From Nocardiopsis sp. FIRDI 009 (GTDB lineage: Bacteria; Actinomycetota; Actinomycetes; Streptosporangiales; Streptosporangiaceae), in assembly GCF_003386285.1 (NCBI RefSeq), contig NZ_QPNC01000020.1, positions 62,001 to 126,000 of the forward strand: a stretch of DNA of 64,000 nt. Direction: 5' to 3'. This document shows positions 45,677 to 54,664 of this stretch, piece by piece (positions within the stretch are counted from its first letter, which is position 1; every line of letters starts with the position of its first letter). The position numbers were made by a program, and so were the translations under genes. The notes under the pieces are model-generated. The model worked only from the letters and a program-made list of their open reading frames with translations. It was not told the origin of the DNA and searched no databases.

Positions 45677-46468
45677 CTAATCGGGTGTACCGATGGTAGA
45701 GGGTGAGGTATCCCCCGGCGGTTCGTACCGCACACCCAGGTCCGTCAACACGGCGCGAAGCTCGGCCTCGAAGAGTGGTTCCAGGTCGCCCATGACGATG
45801 CTCATGTGGTCGAACACCTCCATGCACACCACGCCGTAGAGCCGGACCCAGCACGAGGTGAGCACCATGACCGCCTCCACCGGGATGTGCGGCGCGGAGA
45901 ACCCGCAGCGCTCGGCGAAGGAGCGCAGCTCGCGGTCGAGGTCGGGGGTGACCTGAGCCCGGTCGGGCAGGGCGAAGCGGCGCTCGACCAGCAACCGGTC
46001 GAAGAGCGTGTAGAAGGTGGCGGCGAAGCGCCTCGCGGCCGCCAACCCCGGGGTGATGTCCGCGTTCGGGTCCAACCTGGCCCTCGGCCCGAACATGACC
46101 GCAAACTCGCTCCGGTGGTCGATCGCCCAGGTGCGGAAGGCGCGCAGCGACGTGAGGATGCGCCGGTCGGTGTCCTCCTCGGGGACGCTGGCGTCGGCCG
46201 CGGCGACGGCGTCGGCCAGTTCGTCGAACATGTCGGCCGTGATGGCGATGAGCAGGGCGTCGATCCCCGACACGTAGCGGTACAGCCCGGGCGCGGTCAT
46301 CCCCATCTCGCGGGCGACGGCGCGCAGGGAGACCCCGGAGGGGCCGTGTTCGACGAGGTGGCGTCGGGCGATCGCCTTGATCTCGGCGAGTGTGGCTTCG
46401 CGCACACGTTCGCGGCGGCTCAGTGTGCCCTGGTCCGCGCGGCCCCGGGCGACCTGCGGTTTCGTCAT
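45677..46468 (-). CDS. TetR-family transcriptional regulator
   Basis: This 263-aa regulator has an N-terminal HTH (about 24-70: TLAEIKAIARRHLVEHGPSG then VSLRAVAREMGMTAPGLYRY) and an all-helical ligand domain. The C-terminus (...GDLEPLFEAELRAVLTDLG) resembles the TetR_C_13-type. It starts at ATG 46468; a longer upstream frame reads through the promoter of the divergent exporter. Half-sites AGTGAACA and TGTTCAC overlap that promoter, so it most likely represses the MMPL gene and itself. Confidence 0.85.
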   Translation of the reverse strand: MTKPQVARGRADQGTLSRRERVREATLAEIKAIARRHLVEHGPSGVSLRAVAREMGMTAPGLYRYVSGIDALLIAITADMFDELADAVAAADASVPEEDTDRRILTSLRAFRTWAIDHRSEFAVMFGPRARLDPNADITPGLAAARRFAATFYTLFDRLLVERRFALPDRAQVTPDLDRELRSFAERCGFSAPHIPVEAVMVLTSCWVRLYGVVCMEVFDHMSIVMGDLEPLFEAELRAVLTDLGVRYEPPGDTSPSTIGTPD

Positions 46469-46531
46469 GTGCTGCACTACACCCCGTCTCAGGGCGCCAG
46501 ATCGGTGGCGCTGTGGTTCTCGTCGGCGATA

Positions 46532-46606
46532 TTGACATCGTAATGGGCGCACGCTTTAGTGAACACCGTTAGCAAACACTGTTCACCGCCATGAAGCATG
46601 TTCACT
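46532..46606 (+). promoter_or_regulatory. MMPL promoter with overlapping TetR operator
   Basis: TTGACA (46532-46537), 17 nt, then TTTAGT (46555-46560) is a near-consensus sigma-70-type promoter. AGTGAACA (46558-46565), CTGTTCAC (46579-46586) and TGTTCACT (46599-46606) are three half-sites arranged as inverted pairs over and downstream of the -10. The layout fits repression by the divergent TetR protein. Confidence 0.6.
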
Positions 46607-46619
46607 GAGAGGGCGTCGC

Positions 46620-48845
46620 ATGCCGACACAGCCGGGCCTCTTCGGCCGACTGGGCCTGTCCGTACACCGGCGGCGATGGTGGGTGCTGGTGGCCACCGGC
46701 CTCTTCGCCGCGTTCGCCGCCGTCTGGGGCTCGGGGGTCTTCTCCGACGTCAGCGAGAGCGGGTTCGAGGACCCGGGCGCCGAGTCCTCGCGCGCCACCG
46801 AACTGCTCCAGGAGGAGCTCGGCCACGATGACATCGACATCGTGGCCGTCTTCCGCAGCGACGAGATGCGGGTGACCAACCCCACCTTCGCCGCCGCGGT
46901 CGAGCGCGTCACCGACGACCTTCCCGAGGACCTGGTCGCCTCCTACGACGTCTACCTGGACGAGAGCCTCAGCGACGTCGAGCGCGGCATGCTCGTCTCC
47001 GAGGACCAGCACGCCACCTACGTGCCGGTGACCCTGAGCGGGCGGACCCACGCCGAACGGCTCCACCAGTACGCCGAGGTCGCCGAGGTCCTGGAGTCCG
47101 GACCGCTGGAGACCCACCTCGGCGGTCCCGTCGGCGTCGAGAACGAGCTGTCGGCCACGGCTGAGAGCGACATCGTCCGCGCCGAACTGCTCACCCTGCC
47201 GGTCCTGCTGTTCCTGCTCGTGCTCATCTTCGGCGGACTCGTCGCGGGCCTGGTGCCGCTCAGCGTCGGCGGCCTGGCCATCCTCGGCTCCCTCACCCTG
47301 CTGCGCGCCCTGACTCACGTCACCGAGGTGTCGGTGTTCGCGGTCAACGTCGCCACCATCCTCGGCCTGGGGCTGGCGATCGACTACGGCCTGTTCCTGG
47401 TCAGCCGTTTCCGGGAGGAGCTGGACCGGGGCGCGTCCATCCCCCACGCGGTCGGCCGCACCGTGGACACCGCCGGGCGCACGGTGGCCTTCTCCGGCGT
47501 CACCGTGGGCATCGCCTTCGCCGGACTCCTGTTCTTCCCCCAACCGATCCTGAAGTCGATCGGCTGGGGCGGCATCGCCGTCGTCGTGTTCGACCTCCTC
47601 GCGGCCCTGGTGTTCCTGCCCGCGCTGCTGTCCGTGGTCGGACGGCGGATCGACCGGCTGCGGCTGCCCCTGCCGACCCGGACCGTCACCGGGGCGGTCC
47701 ACGACGGGGCCGGCGCGTGGGCGCGGCTGGCCCGCACGGTGATGCGCGGCCCGGCGGTGTCCCTGGTCGCGGTCGGCGGTGTGCTGCTGGTCCTCAGCTC
47801 GGGCCTGTGGGCCACCGAGCTGGGCGCCACGGACCAGCGCTACCTGCCCGAGGAGGCGGCCAGCCGGATCGCCACCGAGACGGTGGAGGAGGACTTCCCG
47901 GCCGGCGGGCTGGGGCGGTTGCACGTGGCGGTCGTCGGCCGGGTCGCCCAGGAGGACCTGACCGCGTACGCCGAGCGGCTGGAGGAACTGTCGTCGCGGG
48001 TCGCGCTCTCCCGCGTCGAGCGCACCGGCGATGACGTCGCGCACGTCCTGGTCGCCTACCGGGGTGCGATCGACGATCCCGAGACCGGTCGGCTGGTGCG
48101 TGAGATCCGGGCCGAGCCGCTGCCCGAGGGCGCCGAGGAGGCCCTGGTGGGCGGGGTGGCCGCCCGGCAACTGGACAACGTCACGGCGATCGTCGACGCT
48201 GCCCCCACGACCGTCGTCTTCGTCGCCACGGCCACCCTGGTCCTGCTCTTCCTGGCCTTCGGCTCCGTCGTGCTGCCGGTCAAGGCCGTGCTCATGGGGG
48301 CGCTGTCGCTCGGCGCCTCCCTGGGGGCGGTGGTCCTGGGGTTCCAGGAGGGCGCCTTCGCCGGGCCGCTGGGCTTCGACGCCGTGGGCACCATCGACCC
48401 GACCTACCTGGTGCTGATCACCATCGTCTCCTTCGGCCTGGCGATGGACTACGAGCTGTTCCTGCTCAGCCGGGTGCGCGAGGAGTACCTCAGGACCGGG
48501 GACAACACGCACGCGGTCGCGACGGGCCTGCAGCGGACGGCGCGCATCATCACGAGCGCCGCGCTCCTGCTCGTGGTCGTCCTGCTGGCCATGGGCACCT
48601 CCGGCCTGCTCTTCCTGAAGATCATCGGTGTCGGCCTGGCCATCGCCGTGGTGGTGGACGCCACCCTGGTCCGGGCGGTGATGGTGCCCGCGACCATGCG
48701 GCTGCTCGGCGACCTCAACTGGTGGCTGCCGCGTCCGCTGCGCTGGCTGCACGACCGGGTGGGCATCTCCGAGGGCGGAGCCGAGGACGACACGGAGGCG
48801 GCGGCCGTCCCGACCGGGCCGCCGCGGGTGCCCGAGCGCGTGTAG
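46620..48845 (+). CDS. MMPL-family (RND-like) transporter
   Basis: This 741-aa protein has two repeats, each an extracytoplasmic loop plus about five or six helices. The first helix is about 20-40, then a loop to about 180. Repeat one has LGLAIDYGLFLVSRFREEL and repeat two has FGLAMDYELFLLSRVREEYL, the signature of the MMPL/actinorhodin-exporter family. Such proteins export lipids or drugs with the proton gradient. The ATG has GAGAGGG upstream. It is transcribed from the legible promoter at 46532 and divergent from the TetR gene. Confidence 0.9.
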   Translation: MPTQPGLFGRLGLSVHRRRWWVLVATGLFAAFAAVWGSGVFSDVSESGFEDPGAESSRATELLQEELGHDDIDIVAVFRSDEMRVTNPTFAAAVERVTDDLPEDLVASYDVYLDESLSDVERGMLVSEDQHATYVPVTLSGRTHAERLHQYAEVAEVLESGPLETHLGGPVGVENELSATAESDIVRAELLTLPVLLFLLVLIFGGLVAGLVPLSVGGLAILGSLTLLRALTHVTEVSVFAVNVATILGLGLAIDYGLFLVSRFREELDRGASIPHAVGRTVDTAGRTVAFSGVTVGIAFAGLLFFPQPILKSIGWGGIAVVVFDLLAALVFLPALLSVVGRRIDRLRLPLPTRTVTGAVHDGAGAWARLARTVMRGPAVSLVAVGGVLLVLSSGLWATELGATDQRYLPEEAASRIATETVEEDFPAGGLGRLHVAVVGRVAQEDLTAYAERLEELSSRVALSRVERTGDDVAHVLVAYRGAIDDPETGRLVREIRAEPLPEGAEEALVGGVAARQLDNVTAIVDAAPTTVVFVATATLVLLFLAFGSVVLPVKAVLMGALSLGASLGAVVLGFQEGAFAGPLGFDAVGTIDPTYLVLITIVSFGLAMDYELFLLSRVREEYLRTGDNTHAVATGLQRTARIITSAALLLVVVLLAMGTSGLLFLKIIGVGLAIAVVVDATLVRAVMVPATMRLLGDLNWWLPRPLRWLHDRVGISEGGAEDDTEAAAVPTGPPRVPERV

Positions 48846-48875
48846 GAGCGCGAGAGCGGAGCCGACGGGTCCGTG

Positions 48876-49736
48876 CTAGGCGTCGAAGAGCTGGTCGATG
48901 GTGGTGATGTCCGGGGCGCGGTCGGCCCACGCTTCGAGCTGCGAGAGGTCGTGGCAGCCGGTGATGCGCTCGCGTGCGTCCTCGGTCACCTCGACGCCGA
49001 GGGCGGTCAGGACGCGCAGGAGCATCTTCGCCTCCCCCTCGGCCCTGAGGCTGTCCACCCAGGGGCTGTGGTAGTCGAACGTGTTCGCCATCATGAGCGC
49101 CTCCAGGGCTTGCTGTCCGTCGGTGTCGGCGAGCAGGTGCAGCGAATAACTAATGTACTTCGCCGCCTTCTCCGGGTCGATCTTGTCGAGGCCGCTGTTC
49201 AGGGCGTCCAGGACGCCTGCCTTTCTGGCCCCGTGGGCCGCCGCCGACAGCACCCCCAGAGTGGGGGAGGCCGCGACGGTGGCCGGGTCGGTGATCACCG
49301 GGATGTCCTTCGGCCCGACCACGAGCGGGTGCAGGACGAACCCGGGGTGACCGAGCGGTATCGCGTCGGCGTACCAGTCGGCCACCGGCTGACGAGGGCA
49401 GATCACCAACAGGGTGACCGGGCACTCGTGCCGGGACCGCAGGCACGCCACGTACTCCGGCCAGGTGAAACGCTTACGTTCCTTCTCGTCTCGCTGGACC
49501 TCCACGATGACGCCCATGAGTGAGTCGGAGGGGCCGTTGGGACCCTCGCCGCGCAGCATGATCGCGACGTCGGAACGGCGTTCGACCGGGTCGACGTGCC
49601 CGAGGTCGCAGGACGTGATCTCGCTGCTTTCGTAGTCCGGGATGCGGACGCCGCGCTTGCGCAGGAACTCCACGGCCATGTCGGGGGAGTCGGAGAACAA
49701 CTCCGTGTAGATCTGGTGTTCTGGGGAGATTGCCAC
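48876..49736 (-). CDS. Rpn/PD-(D/E)XK-like actinobacterial protein
   Basis: This 286-aa protein has the pattern of a group common in actinomycetes that resembles PD-(D/E)XK/Rpn-type nucleases. There is a conserved Asp (RRSDVAIML), then VIVEVQRDEKERKRFTWPEY (the E-x-Q core), then CPVTLLVICPRQPVADW and LGHPGFVLHPLVVGP. The C-terminal part is helical. Whether it cuts DNA is unknown. The start is a GTG at 49736 without a good ribosome-binding site. The gene lies against an AT-rich stretch (49736-49825) in otherwise very GC-rich DNA, suggesting a recently acquired gene. Confidence 0.65.
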   Translation of the reverse strand: MAISPEHQIYTELFSDSPDMAVEFLRKRGVRIPDYESSEITSCDLGHVDPVERRSDVAIMLRGEGPNGPSDSLMGVIVEVQRDEKERKRFTWPEYVACLRSRHECPVTLLVICPRQPVADWYADAIPLGHPGFVLHPLVVGPKDIPVITDPATVAASPTLGVLSAAAHGARKAGVLDALNSGLDKIDPEKAAKYISYSLHLLADTDGQQALEALMMANTFDYHSPWVDSLRAEGEAKMLLRVLTALGVEVTEDARERITGCHDLSQLEAWADRAPDITTIDQLFDA

Positions 49737-49779
49737 ACATCAGATATTACACAGGGTTACTTACAAGTATGAATGGGTT

Positions 49780-49802
49780 ACCGAATTCTTCAGTAATTCG
49801 GT
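49780..49802. other. AT-rich hairpin in the 49737-49830 low-GC stretch
   Basis: ACCGAATT (49780-49787) pairs perfectly with AATTCGGT (49795-49802) over a 7-nt loop. It lies in a stretch much poorer in GC than the rest of the window. Its role is unknown; it may mark an insertion boundary or promoter. Confidence 0.4.
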
Positions 49803-49828
49803 TCCGTGCGGAAATAGACCGAAAAGAA

Positions 49829-49860
49829 CGGGCCCGGCCACCTGTCGGCGACCGGGCCCG
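49829..49860 (-). terminator. fadAB terminator
   Basis: A 9-bp stem (49829-49837 with 49852-49860) with a 14-nt loop is followed on the minus strand by TTCTTTT. It lies 27 bp after the fadB stop and is a standard Rho-independent terminator. Confidence 0.8.
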
Positions 49861-49887
49861 CGGGGTCCGTCCAGGGTCTCTGAAGCG

Positions 49888-51981
49888 TCAGAGCGCCTTG
49901 AGGGCGCCCTCGTGGAACGGCTTGCCGTTCACGGCCTCGGACACGCCCGAGCGGTCCAGGTAGGGCGTGATGCCACCGGTGTGGAACGGCCACCCCGCGC
50001 CCGTGATCAGGCACAGGTCGATGTCGGCGGGCTCGGCCACGACACCCTCGTCCAGCATGATCCGGACCTCCCGGGCCAGCGCGCGCAGCGCGCGGTCCAG
50101 GATGGCGCTCTCCTCGGACGGGTTGGTCCCGCCGCTGAGCAGCTCCTTCACCTCCGGGTCGATGGTGAGGTCCGGCGCGAAGATCTGGGTCTTGCCGGCC
50201 TTGACCACCTCGGCCAGCTGCTGGGACACCGCGAAGCGGTCCGGGAAGGCCCCGTGCAGCGTCTCGGACACGTGCAGCGCCACCGCCGGGCCCACCAGCT
50301 GCAGGAGCATCAGCGGGGACATCGGCAGGCCCAGGGGCGCGACCGCGCGGTCGGCGACCTCGGGCTCGGTGCCCTCCTCCACCGCCGCCAGGACCTCGCC
50401 CATGAACAGGGTGAGCAGGCGGTTGACGACGAACGCCGGGGCGTCCTTGCACAGCACCGCGGTCTTCTTGAGCTGCTTGGCCGTGGCGAAGGCCGTGGCC
50501 AGCGCGGCGTCGTCGGTCTTCTCGCCGCGGACGATCTCCAGCAGCGGCAGGACGGCGACCGGGTTGAAGAAGTGGAAGCCCACGACCCGCTCGGGGTGCT
50601 GGAGCTTGGACGCCATCTCGGTGACCGACAGCGAGGAGGTGTTGGTGGCCAGGATCGCCTCCGGGGAGACCACGGCCTCCACCTCGCCGAACACCTGCTG
50701 CTTGACCTCCATCTTCTCGAAGACGGCCTCGATCACGAAGTCGGCGTCGGAGAAGGCGTCCTTGGTCAGCGAACCGGTCACCAGGCCCTTGAGGCGGTTG
50801 GCCTTGTCCTGGCTGACCCGACCCTTCTTCAGGAGCTTGTCGACCTCGCCGTGGACGTAGGCCACGCCCTTGTCCAGACGCTCCTGGTCCAGGTCGGTCA
50901 TGACGACCGGCACGTCCAGGCGGCGGGCGAACAGCAGCGCCAGCTGTCCGGCCATCAGACCGGCGCCCACGACGCCGACCTTGGTGACCTTGCGGGCCAG
51001 CGACTTGTCCGGCGCGCCCGCGGGCCGCTTGGCGCGCTTCTGCACCAGGTCGAACGCGTACAGGCCGGACTTGAGCTCGTCGCTCATGATGAGGTCGGCG
51101 AGCGCGTCGTCCTCGGCGGCGAAGCCCTCGTCACGCGTGCGGTTCTTGGCCTCGGCGACCAGCTCGATCGCGCGGACCGGGGCCGGGGCGGCGCCGTGCA
51201 GCTTGCCCTCGACGGTGAACCGGGCCATGTTGACCGCGTTGTCCCAGGCCTCACCCTTGTCGACCTCGGGGCGCTCGACCTTGATGTCGCCCTTGACGAC
51301 CTTGGCCGCCCAGCGCAGCGACTCCTCGACGAAGTCCGCGGGCTCGAAGATGGCGTCGGCGATGCCCATCTCGAAGACCTGCTTGCCCTTGATCATCTTG
51401 TTCTGGGCGAGCGGGTTGTCGACGATCAGCTTCAGGGCCTTCTCGGCGCCGATCAGGTGGGGCAGCAGGTAGGTGCCGCCCCAGCCCGGGACGAGGCCCA
51501 GGAAGGTCTCGGGCAGCGCGAACGCCGGGACGCCCGAGGAGACGGTGCGGTAGGTGCAGTGCAGCGCGACCTCGACACCGCCACCCATGGCGGCACCGTT
51601 GACCAGCGCGAACGTCGGTACGTCCAGCTCACCGAGCTTGCGGAACACGTCGTGCCCGAGCTTGCCGATGGCGTGCGCCTGCTCGCGGTTCTGCAGCGCG
51701 GGTACGCCGGTCAGGTCGGCGCCGACGGCGAAGATGAACGGCTTGCCGGTGACGGCCACGGCCACGATGTCGGTGCGCGCCCGGGCGGCCTCGATCGCCT
51801 CGTCCAGGCTCAGCAGGCCACCGGGGCCGAAGGTGTTCGGCTTGGTGTGGTCGTGCCCGTTGTCCAGGGTGATCAGCACCGCGGTGCCCGCGCCGTAGGG
51901 GAGCTGGACGTCACGGGAGATCGCGTTGGTGACGACCTCGGAGTCGAAGAGTTCCCTTGCCTGCTCGATCGCGGTGCTCAC
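49888..51981 (-). CDS. fadB: Fatty-acid oxidation multifunctional protein (enoyl-CoA hydratase/3-hydroxyacyl-CoA dehydrogenase)
   Basis: This 697-aa protein carries two beta-oxidation steps. The N-terminal crotonase domain (about 15-300) has the oxyanion/catalytic segment GAAMGGGVEVALHC. The C-terminal NAD-dependent 3-hydroxyacyl-CoA dehydrogenase (about 330-690) has a Rossmann GVVGAGLMAGQLALL and the catalytic GFHFFNPV segment. The GTG start overlaps the thiolase stop by 4 nt (GTGA), so the two enzymes are translationally coupled, as in typical fadAB operons. A T-run terminator follows. Confidence 0.92.
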   Translation of the reverse strand: MSTAIEQARELFDSEVVTNAISRDVQLPYGAGTAVLITLDNGHDHTKPNTFGPGGLLSLDEAIEAARARTDIVAVAVTGKPFIFAVGADLTGVPALQNREQAHAIGKLGHDVFRKLGELDVPTFALVNGAAMGGGVEVALHCTYRTVSSGVPAFALPETFLGLVPGWGGTYLLPHLIGAEKALKLIVDNPLAQNKMIKGKQVFEMGIADAIFEPADFVEESLRWAAKVVKGDIKVERPEVDKGEAWDNAVNMARFTVEGKLHGAAPAPVRAIELVAEAKNRTRDEGFAAEDDALADLIMSDELKSGLYAFDLVQKRAKRPAGAPDKSLARKVTKVGVVGAGLMAGQLALLFARRLDVPVVMTDLDQERLDKGVAYVHGEVDKLLKKGRVSQDKANRLKGLVTGSLTKDAFSDADFVIEAVFEKMEVKQQVFGEVEAVVSPEAILATNTSSLSVTEMASKLQHPERVVGFHFFNPVAVLPLLEIVRGEKTDDAALATAFATAKQLKKTAVLCKDAPAFVVNRLLTLFMGEVLAAVEEGTEPEVADRAVAPLGLPMSPLMLLQLVGPAVALHVSETLHGAFPDRFAVSQQLAEVVKAGKTQIFAPDLTIDPEVKELLSGGTNPSEESAILDRALRALAREVRIMLDEGVVAEPADIDLCLITGAGWPFHTGGITPYLDRSGVSEAVNGKPFHEGALKAL

Positions 51982-53177
51982 TTGCCCCCCTCGTAGTTGG
52001 TGTTCTCCCACAGGATGGTCCCGCCCATGCCCAGGCCGACGCACATCGTGGTCAGGCCGTAGCGGACGTCGGGGCGCTCGGCAAACTGGCGCGCGAGCTG
52101 CATCATCAGGCGCACGCCGGAGGAGGCGAGCGGGTGGCCGATGGCGATCGCGCCGCCCCACGGGTTGACGCGGGCGTCGTCGTCGGCGAGGCCGAAGTGC
52201 TCCAGGAAGGCGAGCACCTGGACGGCGAAGGCCTCGTTGATCTCGATGATGCCGATGTCGTCCATCGAGATGCCCTGGCGCGCGAACAGCTTCTCCGTGG
52301 CCGGGACGGGGCCCACGCCCATGACCGCCGGGTCGACGCCGGCGAAGGAGAAGTCGACCAGGCGCATGCGCGCGTCCAGGCCGAGCTCGGCGGCGACGTC
52401 CTCGGCGGCGAGCAGCGCACCGGTGGCGCCGTCGTTGAGACCGGCGGCGTTACCGGGCGTCACGTTGCCGTGGGCGCGGAACGGCGTCTTGAGGCCGGCG
52501 AGCGACTCCATGGTCGTGCCGGGCCGCGGCGGCTCGTCCTCGGTGGCCAGGCCCCAGCCCTTCTCCAGGGAGCGGACGACCATCTCGACGAGGTCCTGCT
52601 GGATCTTGCCGTCGGCGTAGGCCTTGGCGACCTTCTCCTGGCTGCGCACCGCGTAGGCGTCGGCGCGCTCCTTGGTGATGGTCGGGTAGCGGTCGTGCAG
52701 GTTCTCCGCGGTGTTCCCCATGACGAGGGCCGAGGGGTCGACCAGCTTCTCGGAGAGGAACCGCGGGTTGGGGTCGACGCCCTCACCCATGGGGTGGCGG
52801 CCCATGTGCTCGACGCCGCCGGCGATCACCACGTCGTAGGCGCCGAAGGAGATCCCCGCGCCGGAGGTGGTGACGGCGGTGAGCGCACCGGCGCACATGC
52901 GGTCGATGGCGTAGCCGGGGACGCTCTGCGGCAGCCCGGCCAGGATGGCGGCGCTGCGGCCGATGGTCAGACCCTGGTCGCCGGTCTGGGTGGTGGCGGC
53001 GATGGCGACCTCGTCGACGCGCTCCGGCGGCAGACCCGGGTTGCGGCGCAGCAGCTCGCGGATGACGCGGACGACCATGTCGTCGGCCCGCGTCTCGGCG
53101 TAGAGGCCCTTGCCAGACTTGCCGAACGGGGTGCGGACCCCGTCGACAAACACGACATCGCGTGCGGTTCGCGGCAC
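51978..53177 (-). CDS. fadA: Acetyl-CoA acyltransferase (3-ketoacyl-CoA thiolase)
   Basis: This 399-aa thiolase performs the thiolytic last step of fatty-acid beta-oxidation. The nucleophile cysteine is in DRMCAGALTA (about C95), the GHP motif is AIAIGHPLASSG, and the second active-site cysteine is in TTMCVGLGMGG. It starts at GTG 53177 with AAGGAGGG 8 nt upstream, among the strongest sites in the window. It is the first gene of the fad pair. A TACT-CGCC-AGTA dyad 47 bp upstream of the start may be the binding site of a fatty-acid regulator. Confidence 0.92.
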   Translation of the reverse strand: MPRTARDVVFVDGVRTPFGKSGKGLYAETRADDMVVRVIRELLRRNPGLPPERVDEVAIAATTQTGDQGLTIGRSAAILAGLPQSVPGYAIDRMCAGALTAVTTSGAGISFGAYDVVIAGGVEHMGRHPMGEGVDPNPRFLSEKLVDPSALVMGNTAENLHDRYPTITKERADAYAVRSQEKVAKAYADGKIQQDLVEMVVRSLEKGWGLATEDEPPRPGTTMESLAGLKTPFRAHGNVTPGNAAGLNDGATGALLAAEDVAAELGLDARMRLVDFSFAGVDPAVMGVGPVPATEKLFARQGISMDDIGIIEINEAFAVQVLAFLEHFGLADDDARVNPWGGAIAIGHPLASSGVRLMMQLARQFAERPDVRYGLTTMCVGLGMGGTILWENTNYEGGK

Positions 53178-53223
53178 GATGGGCCCTCCTTCTCAGGCGG
53201 TGGGACGGACTTGTCAAGCTCAT

Positions 53224-53239
53224 GCTACTCGCCAGTAAC
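53224..53239 (-). promoter_or_regulatory. Dyad upstream of fadA
   Basis: TACT (53226-53229) and AGTA (53234-53237) form an inverted repeat around CGCC; the outer G/C (53224/53239) also pair. It sits 47-62 bp upstream of the fadA start, next to TTGACA-like DNA. A TetR-type fatty-acid regulator site is one reading. Confidence 0.35.
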
Positions 53240-53319
53240 AAATAACGCGAGCGCCGGCGTGTGGTACCACGCGCGCGCCGTCGAGGGGGTCCCCGCCGGT
53301 TCCTCCCGGACACGAGTAA

Positions 53320-53349
53320 GGGCGCGCGGACCGGTGGGTCCGCGCGCCC
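53320..53349 (-). terminator. Terminator after the TPR gene
   Basis: A perfect 13-bp stem (53320-53332 with 53337-53349) with a 4-nt loop lies 19 bp past the TPR gene's stop on its strand. Confidence 0.8.
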
Positions 53350-53368
53350 GGAACGGCTGTGCCGGGGG

Positions 53369-54475
53369 TCAGAGGAGGGCGTTCGCCTCGCGGGTGCGCC
53401 CCGCGGCGTTGTAGGCGCCCGCCAGGTCGCGGCGCAGCCGCAGCGTCAGCCGCCGCACCTCCGGGTCGCCCGACGAGTTCAGCGCCACCCGGTAGGCGTC
53501 GCGCAGCACCTCGACGGCCTCGTCCGCCCGGCCCGCCTGCGTGAACGCGCGGCCCAGCCGGTGGTGCACGGTGAGCGTGTCCAGGTGTCCCTTGCCCAGG
53601 CGGCGGCGCCGCGCCATCAGCACCGTGCGCAGCTGACCGATCGAGGCCTCGAAGCGCCCCGACTGGCTCAGCGCCACGCTCAGGCCCAGGCGCAGCTCCT
53701 CACGCCGCTCGGTGGAGGCGACGTCCTCGATCGCCCGCTCGTAGTGGGCGATCGCCGCGTCCAGCCGGCCGTCGCGCCGGTAGCACGCGGCCAGGTGGCT
53801 GCGCGCCTCCACGGTGTCCTCGTCGGCCGGGCCGAACTGCTCCTCGCGCTCACGCAGCAGGATCTCCCACTGGGCGGCGGCCTCCGCGGGCTGGCCCGCG
53901 TCCTCCAGTGCCCAGGCCAGGTTCTCGCGGATGATCTCGGTGCGCGGGTGCTCCTCCCCGTGCACCGACACGGCCTCGGCCAGCGCCAGCTCGAACTGCT
54001 GCACGGCGGCCAGACGACGGCCCATCTGCGCGTACTTGGTCGCGAGGTTGTTGCGCGCGGTGATCGTCTCCGGGTGCTCGGTGCCGTGCCGCTCCACCAG
54101 CGACTGGAGGGTCCGCTCCAGCGACGCGGCACGCGACCCCCCGTTACGCGGGGAGGCCGCCTTCCGGGTCACCGACCGACGCGGCAGGGGGCTGACGGCC
54201 GTCTCGGTGGTCGTCACGGCACCCACCCCGGCCCGCGGCGCGTCCGGCGTGCCCGGAGCGTCGGGTGCGGCCGACGCCTCCGGAGCCGCCGGAGCGTCCG
54301 CGGCGGCGGAGGCGGCCCCGGCCGGGCTCGCCACCCGGACCCTCACGTACTCCTCCACGGACTCCTCGCGCGGGTCCACGGGAGCGGGCGCGGTGGTATC
54401 CACCGGACGCATCCTGGCCGCGCGGGACAGACCGGTTTCGCGCAGAAGCGCACGCCAGAACGCCAGCAGACTCAC
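53369..54475 (-). CDS. Tetratricopeptide-repeat protein
   Basis: This 368-aa protein starts VSLLAFWRALLRETG, followed by an Ala/Pro-rich, probably disordered segment to about residue 105. About six TPR units follow. Examples are RNNLATKYAQMGRRLAAVQQ, RENLAWALEDAGQPAEAAAQ, RSHLAACYRRDGRLDAAIAH and HHRLGRAFTQAGRADEAVEV. This is the TPR_12/NB-ARC-associated helical repeat style of actinomycetes; here it stands alone without a nucleotide-binding domain. It probably mediates protein-protein contacts. GGGAG 5 nt before the GTG at 54475 supports that start; an ATG at 54508 is an alternative. Confidence 0.75.
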   Translation of the reverse strand: MSLLAFWRALLRETGLSRAARMRPVDTTAPAPVDPREESVEEYVRVRVASPAGAASAAADAPAAPEASAAPDAPGTPDAPRAGVGAVTTTETAVSPLPRRSVTRKAASPRNGGSRAASLERTLQSLVERHGTEHPETITARNNLATKYAQMGRRLAAVQQFELALAEAVSVHGEEHPRTEIIRENLAWALEDAGQPAEAAAQWEILLREREEQFGPADEDTVEARSHLAACYRRDGRLDAAIAHYERAIEDVASTERREELRLGLSVALSQSGRFEASIGQLRTVLMARRRRLGKGHLDTLTVHHRLGRAFTQAGRADEAVEVLRDAYRVALNSSGDPEVRRLTLRLRRDLAGAYNAAGRTREANALL

Positions 54476-54664
54476 CACATCTCCCTGATCGCCTCCCGCG
54501 GCGGCCATCGCCGCGGGCTTCGCCTTCGTTGAACATGCCCAGGGGTTCCAGGGCACATTTCTATAACATAATCGGACACGAGGCGGGGGAACAGGCATGA
54601 ACCACCCCCGGGTCGGAGTGAGTTCAGTCACGTTGGGGTTGAGTGGGTGAAGCCCGGGTAAAAA

